Source of the DNA: Streptomyces sp. FIT100
GTDB taxonomy: Bacteria; Actinomycetota; Actinomycetes; Streptomycetales; Streptomycetaceae
Direction: 5' to 3'
DNA length: 64,000 bases
Assembly: GCF_024584805.1 (NCBI RefSeq)
Contig: NZ_CP075715.1
Span: 980,001-1,044,000, forward strand
In this document: in pieces, positions 9,253 to 19,269 of the stretch
How the letters are laid out: each line of letters starts with the position of its first letter
Position numbering within the stretch: position 1 is the first letter of the stretch
The notes under the pieces: generated by a model
Seen by the model: the letters and a program-made list of their open reading frames with translations, nothing else
Told to the model about the DNA's origin: nothing
Databases searched by the model: none
Made by a program: the position numbers and the translations under genes

Positions 9253-9269
9253 TCTGACGTTCCGTCAGA
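9253..9269. promoter_or_regulatory. Perfect palindrome, probable TetR-type operator
   Basis: TCTGACG-TTC-CGTCAGA is a perfect 7-bp inverted repeat with a 3-base centre, ending 15 bases before the GTG of the DUF35 gene and overlapping its leader. The size and symmetry fit a TetR-family operator. No TetR gene is adjacent, so the regulator would act from elsewhere. Confidence 0.6.
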
Positions 9270-9284
9270 TTGGAGAGGTCGGCC

Positions 9285-9740
9285 GTGGCGCGCACGCGTA
9301 CGCCCGTGGTGGCCGGATGGTTCACCGACGGCGAGGTGGAGAGGGAGTTCAGACTCCTGGGCACCCGCTGCACCGTCTGCTCCGTGGTGTTCTTCCCACG
9401 TGAGGACGCGCACTGCCGCAATCCCGGCTGCGCGGGCGGCGGCCAACTGGCGGAGGTGGCCCTGTCCAAGCGGGGTCGCGTGTGGTCGTACACGGACGGG
9501 CGCTACCGGCCGCCCGCGCCGTACGTCTCGGACCCGGATGCCGCGTGGGAGCCGTACACGCTGGTGGCGGTCGAGCTCGCGGAGGAGCGCATGGTGGTCC
9601 TCGGGCAGGCGGTGCCGGGCCTGACCGTCGCCGATCTCGCCGTCGGCATGGAGGTCGAGGTGGTGCCGGGGGTCCTCGAAGAGGACGCGGGAACCACCTG
9701 GACGACCTGGCACTGGCGGCCGGTCGGGGGTGCCCGATGA
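9285..9740 (+). CDS. DUF35 zinc-ribbon/OB-fold acyl-CoA-binding partner of thiolase
   Basis: The 151-residue protein has the DUF35 layout: an N-terminal rubredoxin-like zinc ribbon (CTVCSVVFF then HCRNPGC) followed by an OB fold. Such proteins act as CoA-binding partners of SCP2-type thiolases or hydratases, often in steroid side-chain or fatty-acid breakdown. The start is GTG 9285 after GGAGAGG. Its stop overlaps the next ATG (ATGA), so the two products are translationally coupled and likely form a complex. It sits directly downstream of the TCTGACG palindrome. Which acyl-CoA is used is not evident. Confidence 0.88.
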   Translation: MARTRTPVVAGWFTDGEVEREFRLLGTRCTVCSVVFFPREDAHCRNPGCAGGGQLAEVALSKRGRVWSYTDGRYRPPAPYVSDPDAAWEPYTLVAVELAEERMVVLGQAVPGLTVADLAVGMEVEVVPGVLEEDAGTTWTTWHWRPVGGAR

Positions 9741-10927
9741 CCGGTGACGTCGCCGTGCTCGGCGCCGGGATGCACCCGTGGGGCAAATGGGGGCGGAGCT
9801 TCGTCGAGTACGGGACCGTCGCGGCGCGTGCCGCGCTCGCGGACGCCGGCGTCGACTGGCGGGACGTCCAGTCGGTGGTCGGCGCGGACACGGTGCGCGG
9901 CGGCTATCCCGGGTACGTGGCCGGTGCGACGTTCGCCCGCGCGCTCGGCTGGCAGGGTGCGCGGGTCACCAGCGTCTACGCCGCGTGCGCGTCCGGCGCC
10001 CAGGCCATCGGCACCGCCCGGGCGCAGATCCTCGCGGGCATGGCGGACGTCGTCCTGGTCGTGGGCGCCGACTCCGCGCCCAAGGGCTTCTTCGCACCGG
10101 CGGGCGGTGACCGTCCCGACGATCCGGACTGGCTGCGCTTCCGGGTGCTCGGCGCCACGAACCCGGCGTACTTCGCGCTCTACGCCCGGCGCCGCATGGC
10201 CCTGCACGGCGACACCCCGGAGGACTTCGCGCAGGTCAAGGTGAAGAACGCGGCGGCAGGCGCACTCAACCCGAACGCCCGCTACCGCAAGCCCGTGACC
10301 GCCGACGAGGTCGCCGCGTCCGCGGTCGTGGCCGATCCGCTGCGGCTGCTCGACATCTGCGCCACGTCGGACGGTGCCGCCGCACTCGTCCTGTCGAGCT
10401 TGGAGTACGCGCGCCGGCACGGCGCGGCCGATCCGGTCCGTGTCCGCGCCGTCTCGACGATCACGCCCACCTTCCCGAGGACCGTGCTCGACCTGCCCGA
10501 CATCGCCACGGACTCGGCCGCCGTCGTGGAGCCGGCCGCGGTCGGCTTCCGCGAGTCGATCGCGCGCGCCGCGTACGAGGAGGCGGGGCTGGGTCCGGGG
10601 GACCTCTCGCTCGCCGAGGTCTACGACCTGTCCACGGCGCTGGAGCTGGAGTGGTACGAGGACATCGGGCTGTGCGGCGCCGGCGAGGGCGCGAAGCTGG
10701 TACGGGAGGGCGCGACGGCGCTCGGCGGGCGCGTGCCGGTCAACGCGAGCGGGGGCCTGGCGTCGTTCGGGGAGGCGGTCCCCGCACAGGCGATCGCGCA
10801 GGTGTGCGAGCTGACCTGGCAGCTGCGGGGCACGGCGGGCGGACGGCAGGTGGCGGGAGCCCGGGTGGGGATCACCGCGAACCAGGGGCTGTTCGGCCAT
10901 GGATCGGCGATCGTGGCGGTTCGCTGA
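9737..10927 (+). CDS. SCP-x-type thiolase / lipid-transfer-like thiolase
   Basis: The 396-residue thiolase-fold protein has a probable nucleophilic cysteine in VYAACASGAQA (Cys about 84) and a C-terminal glycine-rich block (VNASGGLASFGEA). Its second His/Cys region is SCP2-thiolase-like (NQGLFGHGSA) rather than biosynthetic-thiolase-like. The family catalyses thiolytic or retro-aldol cleavage of branched acyl-CoAs, with DUF35 as partner. The start codon overlaps the DUF35 stop by 4 bases. I see no other degradation genes here, so it is a stand-alone two-gene unit under the palindrome at 9253. Confidence 0.88.
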   Translation: MTGDVAVLGAGMHPWGKWGRSFVEYGTVAARAALADAGVDWRDVQSVVGADTVRGGYPGYVAGATFARALGWQGARVTSVYAACASGAQAIGTARAQILAGMADVVLVVGADSAPKGFFAPAGGDRPDDPDWLRFRVLGATNPAYFALYARRRMALHGDTPEDFAQVKVKNAAAGALNPNARYRKPVTADEVAASAVVADPLRLLDICATSDGAAALVLSSLEYARRHGAADPVRVRAVSTITPTFPRTVLDLPDIATDSAAVVEPAAVGFRESIARAAYEEAGLGPGDLSLAEVYDLSTALELEWYEDIGLCGAGEGAKLVREGATALGGRVPVNASGGLASFGEAVPAQAIAQVCELTWQLRGTAGGRQVAGARVGITANQGLFGHGSAIVAVR

Positions 10928-11140
10928 GGCTGCGCCCCGGGGTCCGACTCGCCGCACGGCCACGTCCCGGCATGCGCCGCCGACTGGACATTCCGTGGGG
11001 AAGTTCCGAACGCCCGCTGTGAACTGCGGGTGCTGTCGGCGACCTTGACGGTCCGGTAACACCGGAGAAAACTGCCTCTTCGTCGGCTCGGCGGGTATCC
11101 GTCGCCGCAGTCCGGCGGGCATCCGTACGCGCCCCTGCGC

Positions 11141-11250
11141 GCGCGGTCAGTACACGCACGGTCACGTACACGCGCACGTATGCGCGCAGTGAGAGACACG
11201 CACGGTCAGATACAGGCACGATCACGCACGCGCACGGTCACGCACGCTCA
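11141..11250. repeat. Degenerate GCACGGTCA repeats upstream of glpF
   Basis: The 420-base region 10928-11347 contains no gene I can support. Its second half carries degenerate copies of GCACGGTCA at about 11142, 11156, 11200, 11217, 11232 and 11243, interleaved with CACGTACACGCG. It could be a binding array for the glp regulator, whose gene is not in the window, or simply a simple-sequence tract. Confidence 0.5.
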
Positions 11251-11347
11251 CCACGCTCGTCACGGACGCCGAGCGGGGCCCGGGACACCTGTGCCCGCTG
11301 CCTTCGGCTCCGTAGCCATGGGAACACCACCCAGCCCAGGAGCCGCC

Positions 11348-12109
11348 ATGAGCAACGCAGACATCTTCCTCGGCGAGGTCATCGGGACCGCGATACTGAT
11401 CCTCTTCGGCGCGGGCGTATGCGCCGCGGTCACCTTGCACCACTCCAAAGCGAGAGCCTCCGGATGGTTCGTCATCACGTTCGGCTGGGGTTTCGGTGTG
11501 CTCGCGGGCGCGTACACCTCGGCGCCGCTCTCGGGCGGACACCTCAATCCGGCCGTGACCGTGGGCGTCGCCGTCGACACCGGCGAGTGGAGCAAGGTGC
11601 CGCTGTACATCGTGGCGCAGATGATCGGCGCGGTCCTCGGCGCCGTGCTCGCCTGGCTTGTCTACTACGCGCAGTTCCAGGCCAACTCCGACCGCGAGAA
11701 GGCCCAGCCCACGCTCGGGATCTTCGCGACCGCCCCGGAGATCCGCAAACCCGTCGCGAACCTCGTCACCGAGATCATCGCGACCGCGGGGCTCGTCCTG
11801 CCGGTCCTGGCCTTCGGACGGAACGCCGGCATCGGCATCGGCCCGGTACCGGGCGCGCCCGCCGGGATCTACGGCTCCGGAATCTCGATCCTGCTGGTGT
11901 CCCTGCTGGTCGTCGGGATCGGTCTGTCCCTGGGCGGACCGACCGGTTACGCCGTCAACCCGGCACGTGACCTGGGGCCGCGCCTCACCCACGCGCTGCT
12001 GCCCATCCCCAACAAGGGGACGTCCGACTGGGGATACGCCTGGATTCCGGTGGCCGGACCGCTGGTGGGTGGTCTCCTGGCGGGCCTCGTCTTCAACGCC
12101 GCGTTCTGA
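11348..12109 (+). CDS. glpF: Glycerol uptake facilitator (aquaglyceroporin)
   Basis: This MIP-family channel passes glycerol across the membrane down its gradient. The 253-residue product has six predicted membrane spans. Both pore motifs are intact: GGHLNPAVT (Asn about 67) and [13 protein letters not shown] (Asn about 204). The Asp after the second NPAR box is typical of glycerol-type rather than water-type channels. ATG 11348 follows AGGAG; an upstream in-frame extension to 11180 crosses the repeat tract and is rejected. glpK follows after 51 bases, so imported glycerol would be trapped as glycerol-3-phosphate. Confidence 0.94.
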   Translation: MSNADIFLGEVIGTAILILFGAGVCAAVTLHHSKARASGWFVITFGWGFGVLAGAYTSAPLSGGHLNPAVTVGVAVDTGEWSKVPLYIVAQMIGAVLGAVLAWLVYYAQFQANSDREKAQPTLGIFATAPEIRKPVANLVTEIIATAGLVLPVLAFGRNAGIGIGPVPGAPAGIYGSGISILLVSLLVVGIGLSLGGPTGYAVNPARDLGPRLTHALLPIPNKGTSDWGYAWIPVAGPLVGGLLAGLVFNAAF

Positions 12110-12160
12110 CCGTAACGTTCCGACAGCAGCACCGAGCAGCACCTCCGACAAGGGGACGTC

Positions 12161-13681
<1,521 letters not shown>

Positions 13682-13765
13682 CCCTGTCGTTTGGATCCGG
13701 CCGGATTTCCGAACGACAAGGGCCTGGCCCTGCTGCGGTCGCAGGACTGCCGTCTCCCCATGAGC

Positions 13766-13803
13766 CACGGTCCGTACCCCTGTCGGTGGGGGTACGGACC
13801 GTG
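13766..13803. terminator. Strong bidirectional terminator glpK/cvnD
   Basis: A perfect 15-bp stem, CACGGTCCGTACCCC (13766-13780) with GGGGTACGGACCGTG (13789-13803), closes an 8-base loop. It lies between the convergent ends of glpK and the conservon, so it isolates both. Confidence 0.88.
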
Positions 13804-13823
13804 TCGGATCCTGACGCGCTCTG

Positions 13824-14435
13824 TCAGGTCACGGCGGGCTCGCGCTCCCGGGTGGAGCGGTCCAGGGCGTGTTCCACGACCGCCACCAGCACCGACTTCA
13901 CCGACTCGCGCTCCCGGGCGTCGCACAGCATCAGCGGCACCTCGGGGTCGAGGTCGAGTGCGGCCCGTACCGTGTCGATGGGGAAGCGGTCCGCGCCGTC
14001 GAAGCAGTTGACGCCGACGGTGAACGGGATCCCGCGGCGTTCGAAGTAGTCGATCGCCGCGAAGGAGTCCTCCAGGCGGCGCGTGTCGGCGAGGACCACC
14101 GCGCCGAGGGCGCCCTGGGCGAGTTCGTCCCAGAGGAACCAGAAGCGGTCCTGGCCGGGCGTGCCGAAGAGGTAGAGCACCAGGTCGTCCCGGAGGGTGA
14201 TCCGGCCGAAGTCCATGGCGACGGTCGTCGTGCCCTTCGACTCGACGCCGTCGAGATCGTCGACGGGACGGCCGGCCTCGCTGAGGGTCTCCTCGGTGCG
14301 CAGTGGTCTGATCTCGCTGACAGCGCCGACGAGCGTCGTCTTGCCGACCCCGAAGCCGCCCGCCACCAGGAGCTTCAGCGTCACCGGCTCGACCGGCCGC
14401 TGCGCGCCCGAGCGGCTAGAGCGCTCGAAGACCAT
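13824..14435 (-). CDS. cvnD: Conservon GTPase-like protein CvnD
   Basis: This is the 203-residue small GTPase-like member of a Streptomyces conservon, a system compared to eukaryotic G-protein-coupled signalling. The P-loop GGFGVGKT is at residues 26-33. A switch-II-like LFGTPGQDRFWFLW and an NCFDGAD block corresponding to the base-recognition loop follow. It is the last gene of the operon and overlaps cvnC by 20 bases. By analogy CvnD sits at the membrane with CvnA and CvnB. No cytochrome P450 (cvnE) follows: the glpK terminator comes next. Confidence 0.9.
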   Translation of the reverse strand: MVFERSSRSGAQRPVEPVTLKLLVAGGFGVGKTTLVGAVSEIRPLRTEETLSEAGRPVDDLDGVESKGTTTVAMDFGRITLRDDLVLYLFGTPGQDRFWFLWDELAQGALGAVVLADTRRLEDSFAAIDYFERRGIPFTVGVNCFDGADRFPIDTVRAALDLDPEVPLMLCDARERESVKSVLVAVVEHALDRSTREREPAVT

Positions 14436-14928
14436 TGATCACCTCGCGGAGAATGCTCACGTCCGGCAGCTCGGCCGGCGGAACGGGACGGGATACGTGG
14501 ACGAGCGCGTCGTCGACGAGGTCGCCGACGAGGACCCGGACCACCCCGACGGGGAGGTCGAGTCCGGCGGCGAGCTCGGCGATGGACTGCGGGATGGTGC
14601 TGCAGCGTTCGATGATCTCGACGTGCTCGGGCGAGAGCGTCTGGTCCCCGCCCGGGTTGTCGGCGGCCGGTTCGGGGACGACGAGCGCGATCAGATCGAG
14701 CCGGTGCCGGGTCGCGCTGCTCGTGCGGCCGCGGGTCATGGCATACGGACGGACCACCGGTCCCGCGTCGTCGTCGAACCAGTGGGATGCATGCTGGGCG
14801 TCCTGGCCGGAGCCCTGGCCGGTGCCTTGTCCGGAGTCCTGTCCCCCGTCTCGTCCGGCGTTCTGGTATCCGGCGTCCCGCCCGGGGTCTCGTCCGGAGT
14901 GTCCGGCGCGTTGTCCGGTGTCATTCAT
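14416..14928 (-). CDS. cvnC: Conservon DUF742 protein CvnC
   Basis: The 170-residue protein has a C-terminal DUF742 winged-helix-like domain (about residues 60-170, from VVRPYAMTRGRT to the end). The N-terminal 50 residues are low-complexity Gly/Gln/Asp (GQDSGQGTGQGSGQD). That stretch is encoded by short degenerate repeats and is probably disordered and variable among strains. It lies between cvnB (16-base gap) and cvnD (20-base overlap). Confidence 0.88.
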   Translation of the reverse strand: MNDTGQRAGHSGRDPGRDAGYQNAGRDGGQDSGQGTGQGSGQDAQHASHWFDDDAGPVVRPYAMTRGRTSSATRHRLDLIALVVPEPAADNPGGDQTLSPEHVEIIERCSTIPQSIAELAAGLDLPVGVVRVLVGDLVDDALVHVSRPVPPAELPDVSILREVINGLRAL

Positions 14929-14944
14929 GATTCATGCCATTCAC

Positions 14945-15379
14945 TCACCCTCCGGAGGTCAGCCCGGTCCGTGGTGCCGTGGCGAGGTGGACGCCCACCC
15001 GCTTGACCATCAACGTCATCTCGTAGGCGACCTGGCCGACGTCGGAGTCGGAGTCGGTCAGCACGGCGAGGCAGCTGCCGTCACCCGCCGCGGTGACGAA
15101 GAGGAAGGCGTCGTCGAGTTCGACGACGGTCTGCCGGACCTGCCCCACGTCGAAGTGGCGGCCCACGCCCTTGGCGAGGCTGTGGAAACCGGAGGCGACG
15201 GCGGCGAGGTGCTCGCCGTCCTCGCGGGTGAGGTCCTTGGACCTGCCGGTCGCCAAGCCGTCGCTGGAGAGCACCAGCGCCTTGCGGATGGAGCCGACCC
15301 GCTCGACCAGTTCGTCCAGGAGCCAGTTGAGCTCGCCGCCCCCGGCGGTGTCGTCTTCTGCGGCGTTCGGTGCGGTCAT
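14945..15379 (-). CDS. cvnB: Conservon roadblock/LC7 protein CvnB
   Basis: This 144-residue roadblock/LC7-domain protein has the family opening LNWLLDELVERVGSIRKALVLSSDGLA (given here only to mark the first helix and strand). In conservons it is thought to dimerise and link the sensor CvnA to the GTPase CvnD. Its ATG overlaps the cvnA stop (ATGA), indicating translational coupling. The assignment follows from the fold plus the exact A-B-C-D order. Confidence 0.9.
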   Translation of the reverse strand: MTAPNAAEDDTAGGGELNWLLDELVERVGSIRKALVLSSDGLATGRSKDLTREDGEHLAAVASGFHSLAKGVGRHFDVGQVRQTVVELDDAFLFVTAAGDGSCLAVLTDSDSDVGQVAYEMTLMVKRVGVHLATAPRTGLTSGG

Positions 15380-18195
15380 CGACCGTTCTCCTCCGGTGTC
15401 GTTCCGTGTGCTGTTCCGGCGGTGCCGTCGGGGCCGGTGGCGTCCTCGGCGTTGTGCCGGCGTCCGCGCTGCCAGCCCCGCTGCATCGCGGCCATGCGCG
15501 CGCGTACTTCTTCCGCGTCACGTTCGATGTCCGGCCCGTCCGCCGATGCGCCGCCGGTGGAGGCGGAGGCGACGCGGCCCGCCGAGGCGTCCGCGCGCAG
15601 CTGCGGCGCGAGGCTGGCCTGGCGGACGCGCCGGGGCAGACCGCCGTTGTTCGTCACGCGCCCTCCCTCCTTGCCCGGTGTCCCCTTGGCCGGGGCCTCC
15701 TCGGCCTTCCCCACGGAAGAGGCAGTCTCCGCCGCGTCCGCGGTCCGACCCGCCGCGTCCGCGGTCCGGCCGAAGGACGGGGCCCGGTTGGGGGCGGGAT
15801 GGGCGCGCCCCGCCTCGTCCACGCGGCGGCCGTTGTCGCTGACCAGCGTCGGCGGCGTCCGGCGCGGCAGCGGAACGGGGCCCGTCGGGCGCGGGCCGCC
15901 GCCGCGCGGCCGCTGCGGCACCTGGTCGGACGCCTGCTGGTGCTGCTCGTCGGACGGCGTGCGCAGGAAGTCGCGGGCGCGGAACAGCCCGCCGCGCTCG
16001 CTCTCCGTGTCCTCGATGTCGGCGGCGGAATCGATCACTCCGATGGACTCGATCGTGTCGATGCCGCCGAGCGCCGGACGGTCGTCGAAGCCCAGCGCGC
16101 CGACGGGGGGCTCCAGTTCGACGGGACCGTCGAGCACGGAGGGACTGGTGAGCCCCGTGGGCACCTTGGACAGGGCGGCCAGCCTGCCGCCGTCGGAACG
16201 ACGCCTGTCACGGCCCCTTTCCGGCGGGCCGTCGCGGTCGATACGGCCGCTCTTGCGGTCGCTCGCGCGGTCGAGGCGGAACCCGGTCCCCTCCGTGTCC
16301 GGCGCGTCGGTGAGAAGCGTGGCCGGGATGAAGACGACCGCGGTCGTGCCTCCGTAGGGCGAAGGCTGCAACGAGATCCGGACGTTCTGCCGCTGGGCCA
16401 GCCGGCTGACGACGAACAGGCCGAGGCGGTCGGTGTCGGAGAGCTCGAACTCGGGCGTCTCGGCGAGCCGGAGGTTCGCGTCGAGCAGCGCCTCGGGCGT
16501 CATGCCGAGTCCGCGGTCGTGGATCTCCAGGGTGAAGCCGTTGGCGACCCGCTCGCCGTGCACCTGCACGGCGGTGTGCGGGGGCGAGAACACCGTGGCG
16601 TTCTCCAGCAGTTCCGCGATCAGATGGGTGAGGTCGGCGACCGCGGCCCCGCCCACGCCGATCCGCGGCAGCCGCCGGACCTCGACGCGCTCGTAGTCCT
16701 CGACCTCGGCGACCGCTGCGCGGACGACGTCCATGAGCTGGATGGGCTTGCGCCACTGGCGGGACGGGGCGGCCCCGGAGAGGATCACGAGGCCCTCGGC
16801 GTGCCGGCGCATGCGGGTCGTGAGGTGGTCGAGCCGGAAGAGGTCGGCGAGTTCCTCGCTGTCCTCGGTGCGCCGCTCCATGGCGTCGAGCAGCGTCAGC
16901 TGGCGGTGGAGCAGCACCTGGTTGCGGCGGGCGAGGTTGACGAAGACCTCCGAGACGCCGCGGCGCACATCGGCCTGTCGGACGGCGGCCTCGACGGCGG
17001 CCCGCTGGAGGGTGTTGAGCGCCTGGCCGACCTGGCCTATCTCGTCCTTCTCGTATTCGAGGTGCGGTGCTTCGGTCTCGACGTCCACCGTCTCACCGGC
17101 GGCGAGCCTGCGCATGACGCTGGGCAGACGGACGCCGGAGACCTCGTGCGCCTCCTTGCGGAGCCGGGAGAGCGCCCGGACGAGATCGCGGCCGATGCGT
17201 ACGGAGACGACGACGGAGACCAGCAGGGCGAGGAAGCCGAGCACGCCGGCCACTCCGGCCCTGACGAGGACGTCGTACGCGGCGGGCTCGACGCGGTCCT
17301 GGTAACGGTCGCCCGCCTCGGTGCTCTGCCGGGCGAGGTCGTCCAGGACGGGGGTCGCCTGCTCCTGCCACCACGGCGCGTCGATGGCGCGCGGGTACTT
17401 GGTGGGGCCGCCCGCGATCAGTCTCTCCTCAGCCTCGCGCAGCGGCTGGGTGTCGGGGCTGCGCCAGTACCGTTCGAGGATCTCCCGCTCGGACGCGGGC
17501 AGGACTTCGAGGCTTGTCTCGTACAGCAGCGCCCGGTTGGCCGCGAGGTCGGAGATCGCGCGGATCTCCGCGGCGGTGATCCGGCGTGTGATCAGCGCGG
17601 AGGTGACGAGCGCGTCCTCGCGGGCGAGCAGTTCGCGGGCGCGGCTCACGCCGACGAGGGCGCGGCCCTGCTTCTCCAGTTCCACGTCCTCCAGTGCGTG
17701 GAGGGAGGTGAGGAAGGTGTAGCAGGGGTCGACGAGCCGGTTGTAGAACTCGAGTGCCTGGGCACGGGTGATGGCGCTCTTCTCGACGTTGCGGCGCAGT
17801 GAGCCGAGTCCGTCGAGGGCGTCGACGAGCGAATCGAGCCGCTGTGACGCATCGGGCCGGATCGAGTCGCGTACACCGGAGTCGTCGGCGCTGTCGCGGA
17901 TTTCGGCCACGGCCACGTCGGTGGCGGCGCGTTGGCGGCGCAGCGTGGTCAGGGCGTCGGATGCGCGCGGGTCCGCGAGATAGATCAGGGTCTGGCGGCG
18001 TTCCTTCTGGATGACGCGGACGGTGTCCTCGATGGGGTGGCCGACCTTGCCGATGATGTAGCCCACGTCCAGGAGCTGCTTGGCTTCCTGGCCGGTCAGT
18101 GCGGTCGCGAATCCCCACAGCGCGGTGAGGGACACGAGCGGCACGAGCAGCAGCGCCACGATCTTCCTGCGGATGGACTTCCCGCGAAAGCGCAT
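15376..18195 (-). CDS. cvnA: Conservon sensor histidine-kinase-like protein CvnA
   Basis: A 939-residue membrane sensor. It has an N-terminal transmembrane helix (IVALLLVPLVSLTALWGF), an extracytoplasmic nitrate/nitrite-sensing-like region to about residue 300, a second transmembrane helix, a HAMP-like linker, and a GHKL ATPase domain. The ATPase shows an N box (ELLENATVFSPPH), a G1 box (DRGLGM) and a G2-like end (YGGTTAVVFIP). No conventional DHp phosphoacceptor His is obvious, in keeping with kinase-like rather than classical two-component function. The last 300 residues are Pro/Gly/Ala-rich and probably disordered. It leads the operon. TTGACGG direct repeats lie upstream. Confidence 0.9.
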   Translation of the reverse strand: MRFRGKSIRRKIVALLLVPLVSLTALWGFATALTGQEAKQLLDVGYIIGKVGHPIEDTVRVIQKERRQTLIYLADPRASDALTTLRRQRAATDVAVAEIRDSADDSGVRDSIRPDASQRLDSLVDALDGLGSLRRNVEKSAITRAQALEFYNRLVDPCYTFLTSLHALEDVELEKQGRALVGVSRARELLAREDALVTSALITRRITAAEIRAISDLAANRALLYETSLEVLPASEREILERYWRSPDTQPLREAEERLIAGGPTKYPRAIDAPWWQEQATPVLDDLARQSTEAGDRYQDRVEPAAYDVLVRAGVAGVLGFLALLVSVVVSVRIGRDLVRALSRLRKEAHEVSGVRLPSVMRRLAAGETVDVETEAPHLEYEKDEIGQVGQALNTLQRAAVEAAVRQADVRRGVSEVFVNLARRNQVLLHRQLTLLDAMERRTEDSEELADLFRLDHLTTRMRRHAEGLVILSGAAPSRQWRKPIQLMDVVRAAVAEVEDYERVEVRRLPRIGVGGAAVADLTHLIAELLENATVFSPPHTAVQVHGERVANGFTLEIHDRGLGMTPEALLDANLRLAETPEFELSDTDRLGLFVVSRLAQRQNVRISLQPSPYGGTTAVVFIPATLLTDAPDTEGTGFRLDRASDRKSGRIDRDGPPERGRDRRRSDGGRLAALSKVPTGLTSPSVLDGPVELEPPVGALGFDDRPALGGIDTIESIGVIDSAADIEDTESERGGLFRARDFLRTPSDEQHQQASDQVPQRPRGGGPRPTGPVPLPRRTPPTLVSDNGRRVDEAGRAHPAPNRAPSFGRTADAAGRTADAAETASSVGKAEEAPAKGTPGKEGGRVTNNGGLPRRVRQASLAPQLRADASAGRVASASTGGASADGPDIERDAEEVRARMAAMQRGWQRGRRHNAEDATGPDGTAGTAHGTTPEENGR

Positions 18196-18250
18196 GGCCT
18201 CCCCCAGATCGGCGCCCGCTGCGGGCGGGCGGTGATTCCGCTTGTGTTTT

Positions 18251-18278
18251 CCGTCAACTTGCGTCGACTACCGTCAAC
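18251..18278 (-). promoter_or_regulatory. TTGACGG direct repeats upstream of cvnA
   Basis: CCGTCAAC occurs at 18251-18258 and again at 18271-18278, exactly 20 bases apart. On the cvnA strand it reads GTTGACGG, a -35-like element or a regulator half-site repeated on one helix face. It is about 60-80 bases upstream of cvnA. I see no gene in the rest of the 463-base spacer 18196-18658. Confidence 0.4.
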
Positions 18279-18658
18279 AAACGGCGCGAGCCTACTACTG
18301 ACGCACTGCCAACTCGAAGACACGTCCGGACGATTTTCAGCCGTGAGGCGGCACGTTGATCATGGGTTGTCCTGGTATTCGGGGAGTTGGACCATGCGGG
18401 TGTGGCCCAGGACACCTGGCAGAATGCAGCATTCCGTTCCCGAATGGATGGCTGGAATTCTTCCTACCGTGGGAATCTTCGGCGGGATTCGTTCGTCTTC
18501 CTGTGCGGGGAACGGGAGTTGTCGGGGGCTGCGGTGGTTTCGGCGGTTCCGCCTGTGCCGGTGATGTGTCGGCACAGGCACGCCTGACACGGCGTAAAGA
18601 CGGTGAAATCCGGGCAGGCACCCTGCAGTCGGACAGTGGTGGGGAGTGGACGCGGGCC

Positions 18659-19078
18659 ATGGCTACGGCGGATGAGACAGGTGTGCGGGGGCGGCTCTGG
18701 GTGGAGGAGCCGGCCATCCGGCGGCGGATGCCTGATCCGGTGCGCACATCGGCCGTGCGTGCGGTGATAGTCGTGGCGGTGACGATGATTCAGGCGATGG
18801 TGGCGTTCCTCTTCAGTCTCACGGGCTCATGGCTGGCGTTCCCGATGGTGCTCGGCAGCGTGGGGAGCACGGTCGTGGCGACATGGGCGGTCCTCGACGT
18901 CTGGGTGACCCGCCAGGTGTGGAACCAGCGGCACGGTGTCGTCTCGGTGCCGAGCAGCACGGCGCGTCGGCTGAGGCGCGAGCGGCGCAGGCAGCGCCGG
19001 GCGGTGCGGAGCGCCGCGCGTGAGGCCGCGCGGATACGGAGTCGGCGCACAGGCGGCGGCTGGCTGTCGGAGGCCTGA
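18659..19078 (+). CDS. Small membrane protein, unknown function
   Basis: A 139-residue protein with two adjacent membrane helices (about residues 25-80: AVIVVAVTMIQAMVAFLFSL and FPMVLGSVGSTVVATWAVL) and a strongly basic C-terminal tail rich in Arg (RRLRRERRRQRRAVR), which suggests a nucleic-acid or phospholipid contact. The ATG at 18659 follows GGGGAG at some distance; the frame continues upstream but the composition there is not protein-like. It is divergent from cvnA and convergent with the SMC-like gene. I do not recognise the family. Confidence 0.7.
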   Translation: MATADETGVRGRLWVEEPAIRRRMPDPVRTSAVRAVIVVAVTMIQAMVAFLFSLTGSWLAFPMVLGSVGSTVVATWAVLDVWVTRQVWNQRHGVVSVPSSTARRLRRERRRQRRAVRSAAREAARIRSRRTGGGWLSEA

Positions 19079-19127
19079 CCACCCGTCGGCGCCCCCGATG
19101 GTGTGGTGACGTGGGCAGTTCGCGTAG

Positions 19128-19168
19128 GACGTTGGCGTGGGGACGTTGGCGTGGGGCGTTGGCCTGGG
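19128..19168. repeat. 14-bp tandem repeat
   Basis: GACGTTGGCGTGGG occurs twice exactly (19128-19141, 19142-19155), followed by degenerate GCGTTGGCCTGGG and a further CCGTTGACGGG. It fills the spacer between convergent genes. Confidence 0.7.
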
Positions 19169-19188
19169 CCGTTGACGGGCCCTCGCCG

Positions 19189-19234
19189 CCGGTGCCGTGG
19201 CGCCGGTCCCGTGGCGGTGGTGCCACGGCACCGG
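19189..19234. terminator. Stem-loop between convergent genes
   Basis: CCGGTGCCGTGG (19189-19200) pairs perfectly with CCACGGCACCGG (19223-19234) around a 22-base loop. It lies 35 bases beyond the stop of the SMC-like gene, a likely terminator. Confidence 0.6.
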
Positions 19235-19269
19235 TGTCGTGCCACGGGTCCCCTGCGACCGGCCGGCGT

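Noticed and set aside
15370..17802. An 810-residue open frame on the plus strand opposite cvnA
   Set aside because: It is an antisense shadow of cvnA, whose histidine-kinase motifs are clear.
13824..18195. Possible fifth conservon gene (cytochrome P450, cvnE)
   Set aside because: Only the glpK terminator lies beyond cvnD, so the operon ends with D.
18356..18658. N-terminal extension of the small membrane protein gene, or a separate 66-residue gene
   Set aside because: The residues are not protein-like and the better start is ATG 18659; GC content drops as in a promoter region.
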